From: Tubiluchus corallicola
Taxonomy: Eukaryota > Priapulida > Priapulimorpha > Priapulimorphida > Tubiluchidae
Assembly: GCA_030141605.1 (NCBI GenBank)
Contig: JAQGDQ010000234.1
Span: forward strand, 126,001 to 186,000
Reading direction: 5' to 3'
DNA length: 60,000 bases
Every line of letters starts with the position of its first letter. Position 1 is the first letter of the stretch. The position numbers were made by a program, and so were the translations under genes. Positions 35,355-48,600 of the stretch are shown piece by piece. The notes beneath the pieces were generated by a model. The model saw nothing but the letters and a program-made list of their open reading frames with translations, did not search any database and had not been told where the DNA came from.

Positions 35355-38300
35355 ATGGCCGAAGCTGTCGATGATACACTTCCTGTAAAAAAGAAGCTAA
35401 TGAAATGTGTAGCACCAAGATTAGAATTTCCTCATGCTAAAATCAGTGTTGTTGGAGTTGGTCAAGTTGGCATGGCATGTGCTTTCAGCATTGTTGTGCA
35501 GGTAACACACATTCAGTGTGGTAACAGTTTTTTTTCTTCCTGTTGAATCTTTAATCGATAACTTAAACGTTCTACACATGTTAATGTCTGAAGCTTAAAA
35601 TTTACTATTTTACTGTGCACTATGGCATGTAAATTTGTTTAATTACCTGTTCATATCATCTAGCTTATATGTGCTTTACTTAGTTTTGTTCACTGGAGAC
35701 TGCCATATTAGTGAAATGTTAATGATGTTGCAATGAAGTCTTGAGTAAAATAGATTAATTGTTATGAAAGTTAAGAAATACTTGGCCTGCCTAGTAAGTA
35801 GATAGTTGATTGGAAGGATAAGTGCTTAAGTTATTATGGATAGCTTCACCTGCCATGCTGCTTCCGACTTTTTATTTTGTTTTGGATCTTGTACGTGTTC
35901 AAACGTAATTAAGTCTAAAACATCTCTGTTGTTCAGAGCCTCTTTAGTAGACTGTCCATGATATTGGTTAGGTTATGGTTCGGCCACAAACATATAGCTT
36001 TGATAGTAGGCTGTACCATCGCTTTTCAGTTGCATTAAGTTGAAATTTATGTAAAAAGTAAGTATTTTTTCTGTTTGTGGGTTAAACTTAGTGTAATCAG
36101 CATAATGTAATCATTATAGTGTAATTATATATATTATGCAGCAAACTTTATTATGACTATTGCTATGTGAAACTGTAAAGATATGATTTTCTGCAGCATG
36201 TTGCAAGTGAAATTGCCCTTGTTGATGTGAATGCAGAGAAACTTAGAGGAGAAATGATGGATTTACAACATGGTTTGGCTTTTGTAAAGAAAATCAAGAT
36301 TAGAGCAGACACAGGTTAGCATTGCAATAAACACTTGTTCTGTTATATAATTTCATTTAGTTATTAGTCAGTCTATAGTATATGTATAATCTGTTTTTGG
36401 TTACTAGATTTTTTTAGATCTGTTCTTGAAAGGAAAATGAAAATTTAGATAAAACAGCTGGTTGCAGCCCACCTTAAAATCTTTGAAGCCATATCTTCTA
36501 TACATACAACAACTAAAATAATAATCTGATATACTTGTTTTGGTTTCTTTCTTCTTTCATAGATTATGCAGTGACTGCAGGGTCAAAAATATGCATTGTG
36601 ACGGCTGGTGCTAGACAACGTCAAGGGGAAACACGTCTTGACTTACTGCAGAAGAATGTGGCGATATTTAAGTGTAAGTTGTAAGGCTTCAGAAGTTCAT
36701 TAAAGCACAAGAAAATGCCCTTCATAAGTAAAGGTTAAAAAATTTGTCTTGAAATGTTGTATCACTTACTGTCTTACTGCATACAGAGCTTGCACTAACA
36801 GTAAAACCGTATACAACTTATAAATTTAAACTTCCACGATGACCATTAGGTGCACCCATTTTGGCGGTAAGTAGTTTGAAACAAGTTTAGATAACGTTGC
36901 ACAAAATTTGAAAAAATAATTGCAGCATTCATAGCACACTCTTCACTCACTAAGCAAAAGTATCAATTACTTTATCCTGTCTATAAGCTCAATAAAGTGC
37001 TTTTTTGGTGAGAAAGTGATGCACGCTGAGATGGCAATGCAGTGCGGTTTTACCAGATCGTGCAAATATTTTAAATTATTAAGAATTTTCTTTCCCAATT
37101 ACATAATTCGAATTTGAAATAGCTAAGCATAGTGCTAAGTGATATAACCTTGTATGGAAAGTTTTTTGATACATAATTTAAAATTCCTTTTTTCCGTATT
37201 TTTGCTACTACTTATCTCCAGCGCTAAACACCATTGGTTATAGCGTTTCAATAAATGTTTGTGTACATTCTAACTGCAGTTGATATGTTTAGGTAAATAC
37301 AAGTACCTTCTTGATGTTCATGTAGTATGAAATTTGCCAAGATTGCTTAATTGTAGTGTTACTCCATGCAAGTTGTTCAGGATTATTAGTTTTTTATCTT
37401 TAGAACTCTGTAACCAAAATCATTCCTTTTTGTAAATGTGCAATGGAGCATTTCTGATTAACAAATAATGGCGATTAACTCGCACTACATGTTTAAAAAA
37501 AGATGTTGCTTATCGCCCAAACATGCAGTTATTTTTCCTCATTATGTTATTTAACTATATGTTATTTAGTTGAAAATTTTATTTTTTTGTTTGTATCTTC
37601 ATTTAAACCTCTAAGATATCTTTTGCTTAAATGTTCTAGCGATTATCCCAGAGTTGGTTAAACATAGTCCAGATACTCTGCTATTGATTGTGTCCAATCC
37701 AGTTGACATTCTTACTTATGTTGCATGGAAGTTTAGCGGCTTGCCAAAGACTAAAGTGATCGGCAGTGGAACAAACTTGGATTCTGCAAGATTTCGCTTT
37801 GAAATAGGTGATCGTCTGGGAATTGCTCCATCAAGTTGTCATGCCTGGATCATTGGAGAGCACGGTGATTCAAGTGGTAAGTTGTGCAATTTTGACTTTT
37901 TTCAAATTATCTTATGTAAAAATTTCAGAAGTACTAAGTGTTCTGTACTGTCACTCCTAATTAATTAGCATATTGCCTAGCCTAGCCAGCAATTATAAGC
38001 TCGAAGAGTTCCTTTAACATTAATTGTGTCTTGAAAGTCTCAATAAATGCATATGCAGAATGTAAGGCAATTCCCTAGGTTTTTACTAGGCTTTATGCAT
38101 ATTTGTTTTTCTGTATGCATACAACAAGACAAATGATGGATTGAGTGGTCGCTGTAATACTTCTGCTCTGAAGATTTGGACACTGAAACTTCTGCTTGCT
38201 TGAATTATGGATGACGCAAATATAAATGAGATTCTGTAAATCTCCTGTGTACCTGTATGGAACACCATTGTCAACTGAGTATGTATTAAACGCTATACTT

Positions 38301-40087
38301 TGATGAAATTTTTGTAATGATACAATCACATCACGTTTTTCACATGCTTTTAAAAGGCAGTATTTTCTACATAGACTAATTTATTTCAGTTGCAGTTTGG
38401 AGTAATGCTAATGTCGCAGGAACAAGACTAGCAAATCTGAATCCCAATCTAGGCACAGAAGAAGATTCTGAAGACTGGGAGGGTCTGCATAGAAAAGTAG
38501 TGAATAGGTTTGCATCTCCATTCTCCAGTATTTTAGTTATAATTATTAATCCGTGTAAACAAAATTTAAGTTGGGAACAATGCATAATTAAAACCAACTT
38601 AAATGCACAAGATCATTGTCCATATTTGCAGATGTTTTTAAGAATTATTTAGTCAGTTCTTATTTCCAGAATTATGGAGTCTGTTTTAGAGTCATGTAGC
38701 AATTGCCTAGTTATTGTTTCGGTATTCATTGAAGTTTTTGTTGTTATTTCAGTGCCTATGAAATCATCAAGTTAAAAGGTTATACATCTTGGGGTATTGG
38801 TGTGAGTGTTTCAACACTGTGTTCGTCAGTACTTCGCAACACCCACAATGTCTATGCTGTTTCCTGTTTTGTAAAGGTACTGTATAATTGCATACATGTA
38901 ATTATTGATAACATTTATGAAAAATAAGTCACTTTCAAGTTAAAGAGATATAATTTTTTTACAGGTGCCACCAAATTAAAGTAGTGAGACAGCTCCTGAA
39001 TACTTTATACAGGGACCTTGCTTGGTCATGCAAGCTTGTAGAAAGCCTAATAATTTCTCAAGTGAGAGAGAAATCACATTATGTATTCACGTATACATGC
39101 ACTTTTCAGTTTGTTCATTATAAAGTACTTATTTGCTAAATATTTGTGTGTAGTTTTGCAGTTATATAACTATATTTTCACGATATTGAAATTATGCTAC
39201 ATTTGTGCTATTGCGTCAATCATTATCTGTTTTTTCGATAATACTTTTAACACTTATGTAATTTTCATACATTTTCAAGCAGATGGCTAGATAGCAACAG
39301 CTCCTTCACCTTTGCCACAATGATTCCTATTGCTGAAATATGCTGATTAATATAACAAAAACATTAGTTTTCTGGAGATTGTGAAAATTTGCACCCAAGA
39401 TACAAAGACATTTGTAGCCAGACAGCATCTTTAATGCTGCAGGCAAAGCTGGGGTGTTAATGATACCAGAGGGCTGCAAATGAAAATCCGGGGACATTTT
39501 TCATGATGCTTGCAGAAACTGGTGGTGTTACTATTATTATAAATACTAATTAATTTAATTTAAAGCAGGATAGCTTTTTCTTTTGTGGAAAATGTTTCTC
39601 TTTCTCTCTCTTTTATGTAATTATATTTTAGGTGTCATTTACCATAAATTCGTTGCAGTTAACGCCATTAGAATTGGTAATTTTTTTGCTACTTTCCCCT
39701 GTCTTTTTCAGTAGTATCGTTTTTGGCTGGTTACTAATGACGACATCAGACTGTTCATAGTCATTTGAAACCTTGTCATTCTCATTTCTGACTGCCTTTG
39801 TTTAAAAAAGCTTGCATTCTGAATATTAATGGCAAGGGAATGCCCCTCATATTTGTTATACTTCTTGTTCATATAGGTCACATTGAAAATAAGTTCTTAT
39901 ATATTATAACAAATTATTTTAGGGATTGCACGGGATAGAACAAGATGTGTGCCTAAGTTTACCCTGCGTACTAGGAGAAACAGGTATCACTGATATCATG
40001 CTACAGCTTTTAGCAGACGATGAAACAGCAAAACTACGCATCAGTGCCAAACTTATGCATGACACTATCATGACTATACAATGGTAA
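35355..40087 (+). CDS. LDH: L-lactate dehydrogenase
   Basis: Seven coding exons, 35355-35501, 36197-36314, 36563-36673, 37640-37876, 38390-38507, 38753-38876 and 39923-40087, join to 339 residues (usual LDH length about 332). It is a cytosolic NAD-dependent enzyme that interconverts pyruvate and lactate. The Rossmann motif GVGQVG is at 34-39. The substrate loop [10 protein letters not shown] holds Gln107, the residue that distinguishes LDH from malate dehydrogenase (Arg there), and Arg113. NLDSARFR supplies Asp173 and Arg176. GEHGDSS holds the catalytic His200. KLKGYTSW holds Thr255. All catalytic residues are therefore present. The start follows a possible acceptor (TAG at 35351-35353), so a non-coding first exon upstream is likely, as in vertebrate LDH genes. 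The C-terminal stretch from about 265 is more diverged than the core. The protein-level call is firm; which LDH paralogue cannot be said. Confidence 0.95.
36799..37056. mobile_element. possible MITE in LDH intron 3
   Basis: CAGTAAAACCG at the left and CGGTTTTACCA at the right form a short imperfect inverted repeat around about 250 bp of non-coding DNA. Many Tc1/mariner-type MITEs start CAGT and have comparable ends, but TA target duplications are not evident here. Tentative. Confidence 0.35.
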
Positions 40088-41801
40088 TACTTTTGAATTA
40101 TTTCTGTTTGGAGTTGCTGCGTGTACTTACCTGCCAGATGCAGAATTCATTTATTACCATTATGAATTTTAATGAAAATGCTGCAATACTCTTCATAGTT
40201 TTTACCAAGGGAACTATAATAATTACATATAGTTGTAACTACAAAGTTTTACAAGGTACATCGTAGCTGTAGCAGAAATAGCCGTGCATTTTTGGAATGA
40301 AATTTTCAGTTTCAAAAGAATTTTTAGTAATTTTCCTGAAATGTAAGCTCCATGTGGTTTAATATTAATTAATTAATGCATTCGACAAGGCATTGCTTCA
40401 AAGAGGTATGATTTATCTGTGCAGTAATGATTGTGTTCTGTGCCGTGCAGTGCATGTCTTTGTAAACAAAGATTACATTTAACATACAAAAAAGGTAACT
40501 AACCAGTTTAAATATTATTGGTCTTCCATGCAGTGGACATTCCAAAAAAAGCATTCCAATTTAACATTTTACTAACAAAAAATTATTAATCAAAATATGT
40601 CAGATTCATTTAATTTTACAAACAATATCATTAATGTCAAATTGAAGAAGAGAAAGTACAAACAGAAATCTTACGGAGTGTACATTTGAAATTGTAAGTG
40701 ATGGTCAGTTGGTCACAGTAACCCAAACATTAGTTACTGAAAGTTGCCAAATAGTAACTACATTGTCTATTGCAAACTGAAGCAAACTAAAATGCTCCTA
40801 AACTTATAACACTAAATGCAAACTGAATGTTCAATGAAGGTCATGCTTCTAAAATGTCTGAACTGCTATCCTAGTATTTTAAGATCTCAAACTCCCAGGA
40901 ATGGTGTTGCACTATGATAATTTTAGTGTTTCTTTTGGCAATGGTATATCACTGTGGTAATTGTGAGTCATTATAAACGTTTGCAAATTTAAGTATATGT
41001 TTAATTGGCTTTTTTTTCAATTTGGTACTATTGACATTGCTGTTATAACAAAAATGAGTTTTGTCTTCAATTGTCTCACAATTATGTTGTTAATAGAATA
41101 TTAATGTGGTGGAATTAGCTGCCTAGATTTGAATATTAGAAGGGGGAAGTAGAAACTATCGTTGTACGACATTAAATTTATAAAAACATTTTCTTATTAC
41201 TCTTTATATTTAGAAGCTATGAAATGCATCAATAGAGTTTGTTGTTGGCACTTTGACAGTTGTTTAACTAAGAAAGTTTTAGCATATTCCTTGCTCAGTT
41301 TGCAAGGAAGAAGTTGTTTAATCAACTTATATACTAGTTTTCTTAATTCAGGATTTTTATAAGGCATTTAATTTTTATATAATATAATTTTTATGTTAAA
41401 CAATTATTCAGAAATTACCTATTTATACATTTAGTTATACAGCAACCATGATATAGTTTATATGGTTGTATTTTATAATTAGAACACTGTGAAGTGAAAT
41501 ATTTTAGCTTTGATTGTCCATTCATGCTAACTGGTTATAAGTAAATGTATATTAAATTATTAATGAATGAATCAGGAATGAACTTATTAATTAATAAATA
41601 TATATACGTTGTTTTAACATGTGTCTTCACAACAGATATACGATTTCATTAATTCTAATTGCAATTACAAACTACAGAAGCTTTAATCATTGTTAGATAC
41701 GTTTCCTGTATTGTGTAGATACAGGTTTTCTGTAAACGATTTAAGTAAAGTGATTTAAATGACCACGGGACAAATTATGTTCTATATTATGCAGTTTTAT
41801 C

Positions 41802-41817
41802 AATAAAACAAAATAAA
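41802..41817 (+). promoter_or_regulatory. tandem poly(A) signals, probable 3' end of LDH
   Basis: AATAAA occurs at 41802-41807 and again at 41812-41817. If these are used, the LDH 3' UTR is about 1.7 kb. Earlier AATAAA words exist (for example near 41594), so the site is uncertain. Confidence 0.4.
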
Positions 41818-41840
41818 GACTAAACTTAAAACAAAATATT

Positions 41841-41846
41841 TTTATT
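41841..41846 (-). promoter_or_regulatory. poly(A) signal, probable 3' end of cortactin
   Basis: TTTATT on the plus strand is AATAAA on the minus strand, about 850 bp after the cortactin stop. It lies about 25 bp from the plus-strand signals attributed to LDH, so the two transcripts would end tail to tail with little or no gap. Confidence 0.45.
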
Positions 41847-42699
41847 GCTTCATTGTACTTCATATTTATCACAAAATAAGGTTGCATGCACAAAATTACT
41901 CTAGAGGTAATGTAAAAAATTTGTTGATTTAGTTACTGAACATTGCAGTTAAAAAATCAAATATATGTGTTATCAAAAAATCAAATATATGTGTTATCTT
42001 TTATCTTAAATCGTATCACAATTGTACTGGTTTTCTTATTTTTGAAGGTACATTTCCTGCAGAGTAGTAGTTCATAATTATAATAATTACTAGAATACTG
42101 CAAGAGCTATAATAGCACCACAGACTTCCATACAATATATGCAATATATGTAATTGTAAATCATAAATGAAAATCATTAGCATATTTCAAGGTGAATAAT
42201 AATATGATCAGTTCAAAAGAATCACGAATATACATAATCAATACAAACTGCATGACTATTAACATCCTACCTGTATTTTTTTACTTTCAGCTATCCAATA
42301 AAGTATTTGAATATAATACTGTCAATAACTAACGAGACAGTGCAAAATTAAAAGTAGCATTTGTGATTAATATAGTAAACATACTGTACTACATTATTTT
42401 ATTTTAGCCACCATACCAGCATACAAAATACAAGTGTTTCACAAATATTTACTGCTTTCAGCTTCGTGAACACTATTTAAGCGCACACACCAAGGCAGTG
42501 ACTCTGACCATAAAGTTGTGCATAATCATGTCAGAAACTTTTTAAGGCAAATAATCATCAATGGTATAGGCTTCAAAATACCACCGATGAACCCGTCAAA
42601 TGATTCAGTTCATGATGCATCAGTAAAAATAAAAAATCGGAACAAAAGATTTGAAAGGACATACATAACACAGAAGAAGAAATAACTGGCACTTGTTTC

Positions 42700-45600
42700 T
42701 TAGTCTGGTAACAATTCAACATAGTTGGCTGGAAATAAGCCCACCTTACCATGACACTCCCCTCTCCACCAACCAGCATCAATCTAAAAATTTAAAGACT
42801 AAGATCAGCATAAGATCAAAGATTTCATTAATGCAGTAATCTTTGGTCAATTGCAGTTGTAAATTATTATCACCCGAGCTTTAATTTCTTAATAAACAAT
42901 TCTCTGTTAAAATAGTAACATTTAATAGCGACCGTGTTTGTTAAAAAGCTTCGCTACTCTGCATTCTGCACAGACATAATTTCAAAGCTATTTATTCTGG
43001 CTAACGTTTACAATTCTCCATACACAAGAAATTAGTTCATGAAGCGGATTAGGGTTAGGGTAGGGGTTGGTTTAGAGTTAGGGTTAAGCTTAGTACATTT
43101 AAATTGTGTGGGGAATTGTAAACTCCTTCCGTTATTTTTTACTTCATATGAGAAAATTCACCAATGTTAAATTTTCAGTAACACAATTGTCGACACAGTT
43201 TATTATACTACATTTAAATTGTGTGGGGAATTGTAAACTCCTTCCGTTATTTTTTACTTCATATGAGAAAATTCACCAATCTTAAATTTTCAGTAACACA
43301 ATTGTCGACACAGTTTATTATACATTATTATTATTGTTGACACAGTTTATTATACATTAGCTACACAATTAGCTTGCTACAGCAGAAAGTCCTTCACATT
43401 ACAAATGTGTCATGAAAATCACACAGTACTATGACAAGAAACAGATAGACTACTAGGTTTCCTTGCATAGCAAAAGCTGATTATAAAATGTGAACAGGAA
43501 ACAGTAAGACTCATACATGGAGTGAGTAGAGCAAGTAACATCATTCGGTAAGAATATGATATAGCCATTACCCGATTTATAAAATGAGAGGCTTTTGCCA
43601 TTTTTGAAAAAAAAATGACTTGCAAAAAAAGAGTGTACTTTTTGCTAATAGAAATCTTAAACATTTACCTGTTCAATATTTAAGATGATATCTTCAGGAT
43701 CAAATGTTAATTCATCATCATCAGCTGCCTGGTAATCATAGATGGCGACGGCACGCAAACCAATTTCTAAGCACGAAAAAATACTCTACATTACAAGAAA
43801 TGAACACAAAAAATTTCCCACCATTAAACTTGCAAAGCTGATACATAAATGGACATATGGGATGATAAACAAATAATGTAATAACACTTTACAATCTGCA
43901 TCCCAGAATTAGGCAAGACTTGATGAAGATTACGAAAATATTTTCAATTAGAAAGTCGATTATAAAAGGGAAATCTGCAGCATCCATCAATCTGTAATTA
44001 TGATGGTAATTATAAAAAAGATGAAAAATGAAAGACAAACGGTACAAAAGAGTCTAAGGAAAAAGAAAAATTTAAAATTATTTAACACTCAATGATGAAA
44101 TCAATGAACAATGCAAGTTGTATAACGTTTGTATATCATCTAGTCTTCACAAAAGTAACAGGCATTCAAAGCATGTTATCATAACTGCAGATGCTGCATA
44201 TAAATTGAAGCATTGTAAAAAAAATAAAAAAAAAATCGGGCACTTAAATCTAGAGAGTTTTCTGAATGCAGTAAATCTTCATAATTACCTGGCGTATTCG
44301 CGTATAAACTTTCGTCCTGTTCTTGTGGATTTTCGTACTCATTTTGATCCTGCGTATCAATATTTTCATAGATTTCATCACCAGGTACCTTAGAAAGTGC
44401 CAACATCACAAAGTAAGTGGAATTATAGTATTAAATTATCTTAAAATTCAGTAATCAGTATTCAGAAGTATTCAGAGAAAACAGAATCTGACATGTTTCG
44501 GAAAAAATTACGAGAATTTCAACTCGTACACAGCAAAACAAGGTGACTGAAGTAAAACATAAGATTCTTGATGCCAGTCAAAAATTCCTGTACATTAATG
44601 ATTAAATTATACCACTTGAGATATATATCAATAATTATTTCAAAAGCCATTTCTGTTGCAATTATAAATTGTAGCCCTTGCATCATTCCCATATAGGAGA
44701 ATATAGATAATAAGTTGTTTAAACTAGCCAATAATTTGTTTATTCCAGACTTGGGACATGACAAAAGACAAACAAAATCTAACGTGACAACTATCAACAA
44801 CTAAGCTAGTTAGATAACAAGGTGCACTTTTTATGTAATCAATATTCTTTTGTGAAGTTTTCCAAAAGAAGTGGCTAAATCTACGAAAATAATAATTGCA
44901 CTTTCAGTAAATAAAACTTACAGTGTCATATCTGTCGTCTGACTGCTCTACGTCAGTTTGTCTTCTTTGTTGTTGATCTTCTTCCTCACGTTTTCTTTGT
45001 TCTTCCTCTTCAGCCTTCTGTTTGCGCTTCATTTCGTGTTCATCCCTCAACTTTGTCTGTCTTTCCTAAAATATATTGGACGTCATTTGCAGAAATACAC
45101 ATTTCAGTATTGTAATGACTTTAAAATTAGCAAACAAATCGTTTTGGTACTAAACTAGCAGATGGAAGAAAACTTAAGCTAAAATTCTAAAATACTGTAA
45201 TTAACTGGCAATAAATTATACCATTTCTTTCTTTTTTTGTTCCTCTGCTTCGCGCTTATCTCTTTCTGCTCTTCTCTTCTGTTCATCTTCTAGATGTCGT
45301 TTAGCTTCCTTGAAGAAAAGTAACAATACCAAAATTTACATTCCACCAGTGCAGAGCATACAGTTTTGATACTGTATTTAGCAATATAAATGTGTTGTGT
45401 CAGTTGTATTTATAAAAATAACTACACTGTGTGAAAGTCTCAAAAGTTCACAGGCATTTTGGAATTTCCACGATGAAGCAAAGACTGTAATGCAAGCATT
45501 TGAACTTTCAGGAATTCTGACTGGAAATCTGCCATTTTTACTGTGCTAGATCATAAAATTTTTGAAAAAGTACTGCATTCCTGGTGTAAAGTTTAAAACC

Positions 45601-48600
45601 AAGCCTGTGTCAGATAAATGATGATAAAAATACCTCCTCTTCCTGCCTGGCACGGTTTTCGAATTGACTTCGCAGGTTACTCGCCCTCTGAGTTCCTTCT
45701 GGAATTTCTGGACGAGTTCGCTGGTAGCTAGGAGACAACGGCTCAACAGCATCATAACTGTAAGCTGCCTGAATTGAAATAAAACATTCTTGCAATTATA
45801 ATAATGGCAACCATGGATAATGACTATGACATAGATACACTTATGACAATGTATATGCATGCGTACATGGTCATACGACAGCAGTCTAAAGAAAAAAAAT
45901 AACAAACTGGTCAGAATGTTCAGAACCAGGTACAAAGTGGAAAATCCCTAAGAACAAAGTTTTGTGTTCCTGTAGCTGCTTGCCTATTATAAACTTTTAA
46001 TCGGCTAACTGAAACAAAATTAACATCGTTTCAAATAACTTCTAAAACTGATGAACAAACTTTGACAAACCAATATCTTCTTGTCTGTATACAATTTTGT
46101 AAAAAGTGCTATGTTTGCTTTTTAGCTGTTTTAGTTAATATTAATTAACAATAACTTTCAATTTTAGTCAACAACGTGTAGTCGCACAAGGTTTTCAAAA
46201 ACTAATATACTGAATATTCAAAATGTATTCAAAAAGTGATTAAGCACGCCAGAGTAATAAAACAAATAACAGAAACAGACAAAGAAAAAGCAAAATTAGG
46301 ATTACTTTATCTGTTGCAGCTTCAACTCCATATTTTCCTCCAAATCCCTTTTTATGGTCAACCTGCGATGGATGATCTTCGTGTTTAGACACATCGTCCC
46401 AACCAGCAGCAGATTTGTCTACTCTATCAGTCTGGACACCATATTTGCCACCAAATCCCTTAGAATAGTCTAAAAATGAAAAAAAAACAAATAAGGAAGA
46501 TATTATAAGTAAACACAATTTGTACTGTCACGTATATTTTGTAACATAAGAACCATGAAATTTAATAGCTATAATTAAGTTGTCATGGTCACTGTCATTG
46601 TCAATTACTGGAACTGCCAGTCACCTTTAACACCAAAAGTTTAATATGTGCGATTTGACCTTAACTGCACAAAAATATAATAACAAGCAAACTTGGTTGC
46701 AGTGAAATAATAAAGTTACATGTACTATTTTTAAAATTTAGTCCAACACAAATTTTGACAATGAAGAAGAAAAAGAGATATTGTGCATACAGACTACAAA
46801 CTTTATTATTCATGAGAAAATGAAGCTGGTGACATAAGGCAAACAAACATAAATAAGAACTTCTGACGTTCAGAATGTGCAAACACGTCTATCAAATGAA
46901 TACAATACAAATAACCTACATATAAATTACACAATTTGTAAGAATAACAAAATTATTATAATCTTCAGTTACTATTATTATTACTACAGCGTAACATACA
47001 AATGGTAGCTGCCCAGTTAAAAGGTTAGTTCTCATTCTAAAGCTAAATGTTAAAATGCGTCTAGTTCTCAGAATCACAAGTCCTCAAACGTTAGTAGTCA
47101 CAAATAACCTTTAAGCATTATGAATGCAAATGCATCGTGTGAATATCAACTAAACAAAACAAGAAGCTAATGTCATATCAATACTAAAACAAATAAACTT
47201 GTAACTACTTAAGCACAGCAAAATAAATTTTAAATGGCGCGTGGTTAATTAGCTAAACTTAGTGAGTGCACACCCAAAAATAATAAAACTTACTAAACCA
47301 TATTAAATAACATTAAATTTATGTATTAGTCTAGTATAATTTCCATCATGATTGTTAACAAACCCACTCACAAATGGCAAGAACACACCAGTGCTGCATG
47401 ACTTTTAGAAGATGAATGGCATTAAAGTTCTTAGATTACACAAGTTTATACCAATAAGTTTTTAAGCACATAAATTTAAATTTAATCTTAAATTCTTAAT
47501 TATTGTAAATTAGACAAAACAAATTAACGAACTCTTTCTAATAAGCCTTTGTAACTAGTTATAAAAGCACTTTAAACTGCATTTGCTGTCGTTTTAATCT
47601 AATAAAAATATTGCAATGTTAAATGATTTAATTATTCGGTGTAAAGCTCAGTGTAAATTTACAGCTGAAAAAAGCTTCATCAAAATCAAAAAAATGCTTA
47701 TTATAACAAGCAAACAGTCAAATATCCTCTGCTGTACTATTAATCTGATCAGTCATTGTGTAACTGTTTAAATATGAATTAATGAGGTTAACAAATTTAA
47801 CAGTTGCGACAAAAAATTGAAAAGCTGGTGATGTAACAGTACTTTTATAAATTTGTAGCAATAAACTCTACTGCATTTCGTAATGGTAGAAACTGAAACA
47901 GAATTTTTAATCTGTTATTCAAAACTTTGTGTATGAAAGCGCAGCCAGTGTTTCATGTTGTTAATACCTAAAAGAAAGAGGCATTATCCATTATCAAATA
48001 CAGAATTTGCTTTAAAAGTTATTATGAAATCAAAGCTAAAACACTTTTGAAACATTATGACGCTTAGGAAAAGGCAGATCTAATTTGTGTTTTTTATTTA
48101 TTTCATCATTTTATTTCAGCAGTTACTTTTTAATCTTTCAAAACTAATCATTAACTATTATCTGACTTATGAATCATATGACTCATTTTTTAAAATTTTG
48201 TTTTGCTCGCGCTATTACCTTATTTCCCATTTACAGTTATTGGTTAACAATTTTACAGTAGTTTTGCCACAAAGCTTTCAAATTCTCTCTCATACATTCC
48301 TAACATCCCTTACAGCATAGTTTGCATGAAACACACAGTCACGTGGCATCCTTTTACGATCTGTTTGCTGCAAAAAGTATTAATGAATGATACTGAAAAG
48401 TAATTTAGACATAAATTTATACTTATATATTTAGCTACATCGGAAAAAATAATGAATCCTTCAAACATTTGACATTTCTATTATTTTGTATTAGAGACGA
48501 CAAAAGAGGTATCAATGGTCACAATACTACGAAGTAATGGTATCTGCCTACCTACATCATATAACCCTGTTGACCACTCAGAATATTGTGACATAAACTT

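Noticed and set aside
42573-42782. Minus-strand frame starting at 42782
   Set aside because: It is one base out of phase with the cortactin SH3 exon; only the other frame gives the conserved GWWRG...LFPANYVEL end.
44118-44393. Plus-strand open frame over cortactin exon 12
   Set aside because: Shadow of the minus-strand exon 44289-44388, which is supported by splice sites, phase and tyrosine motifs.
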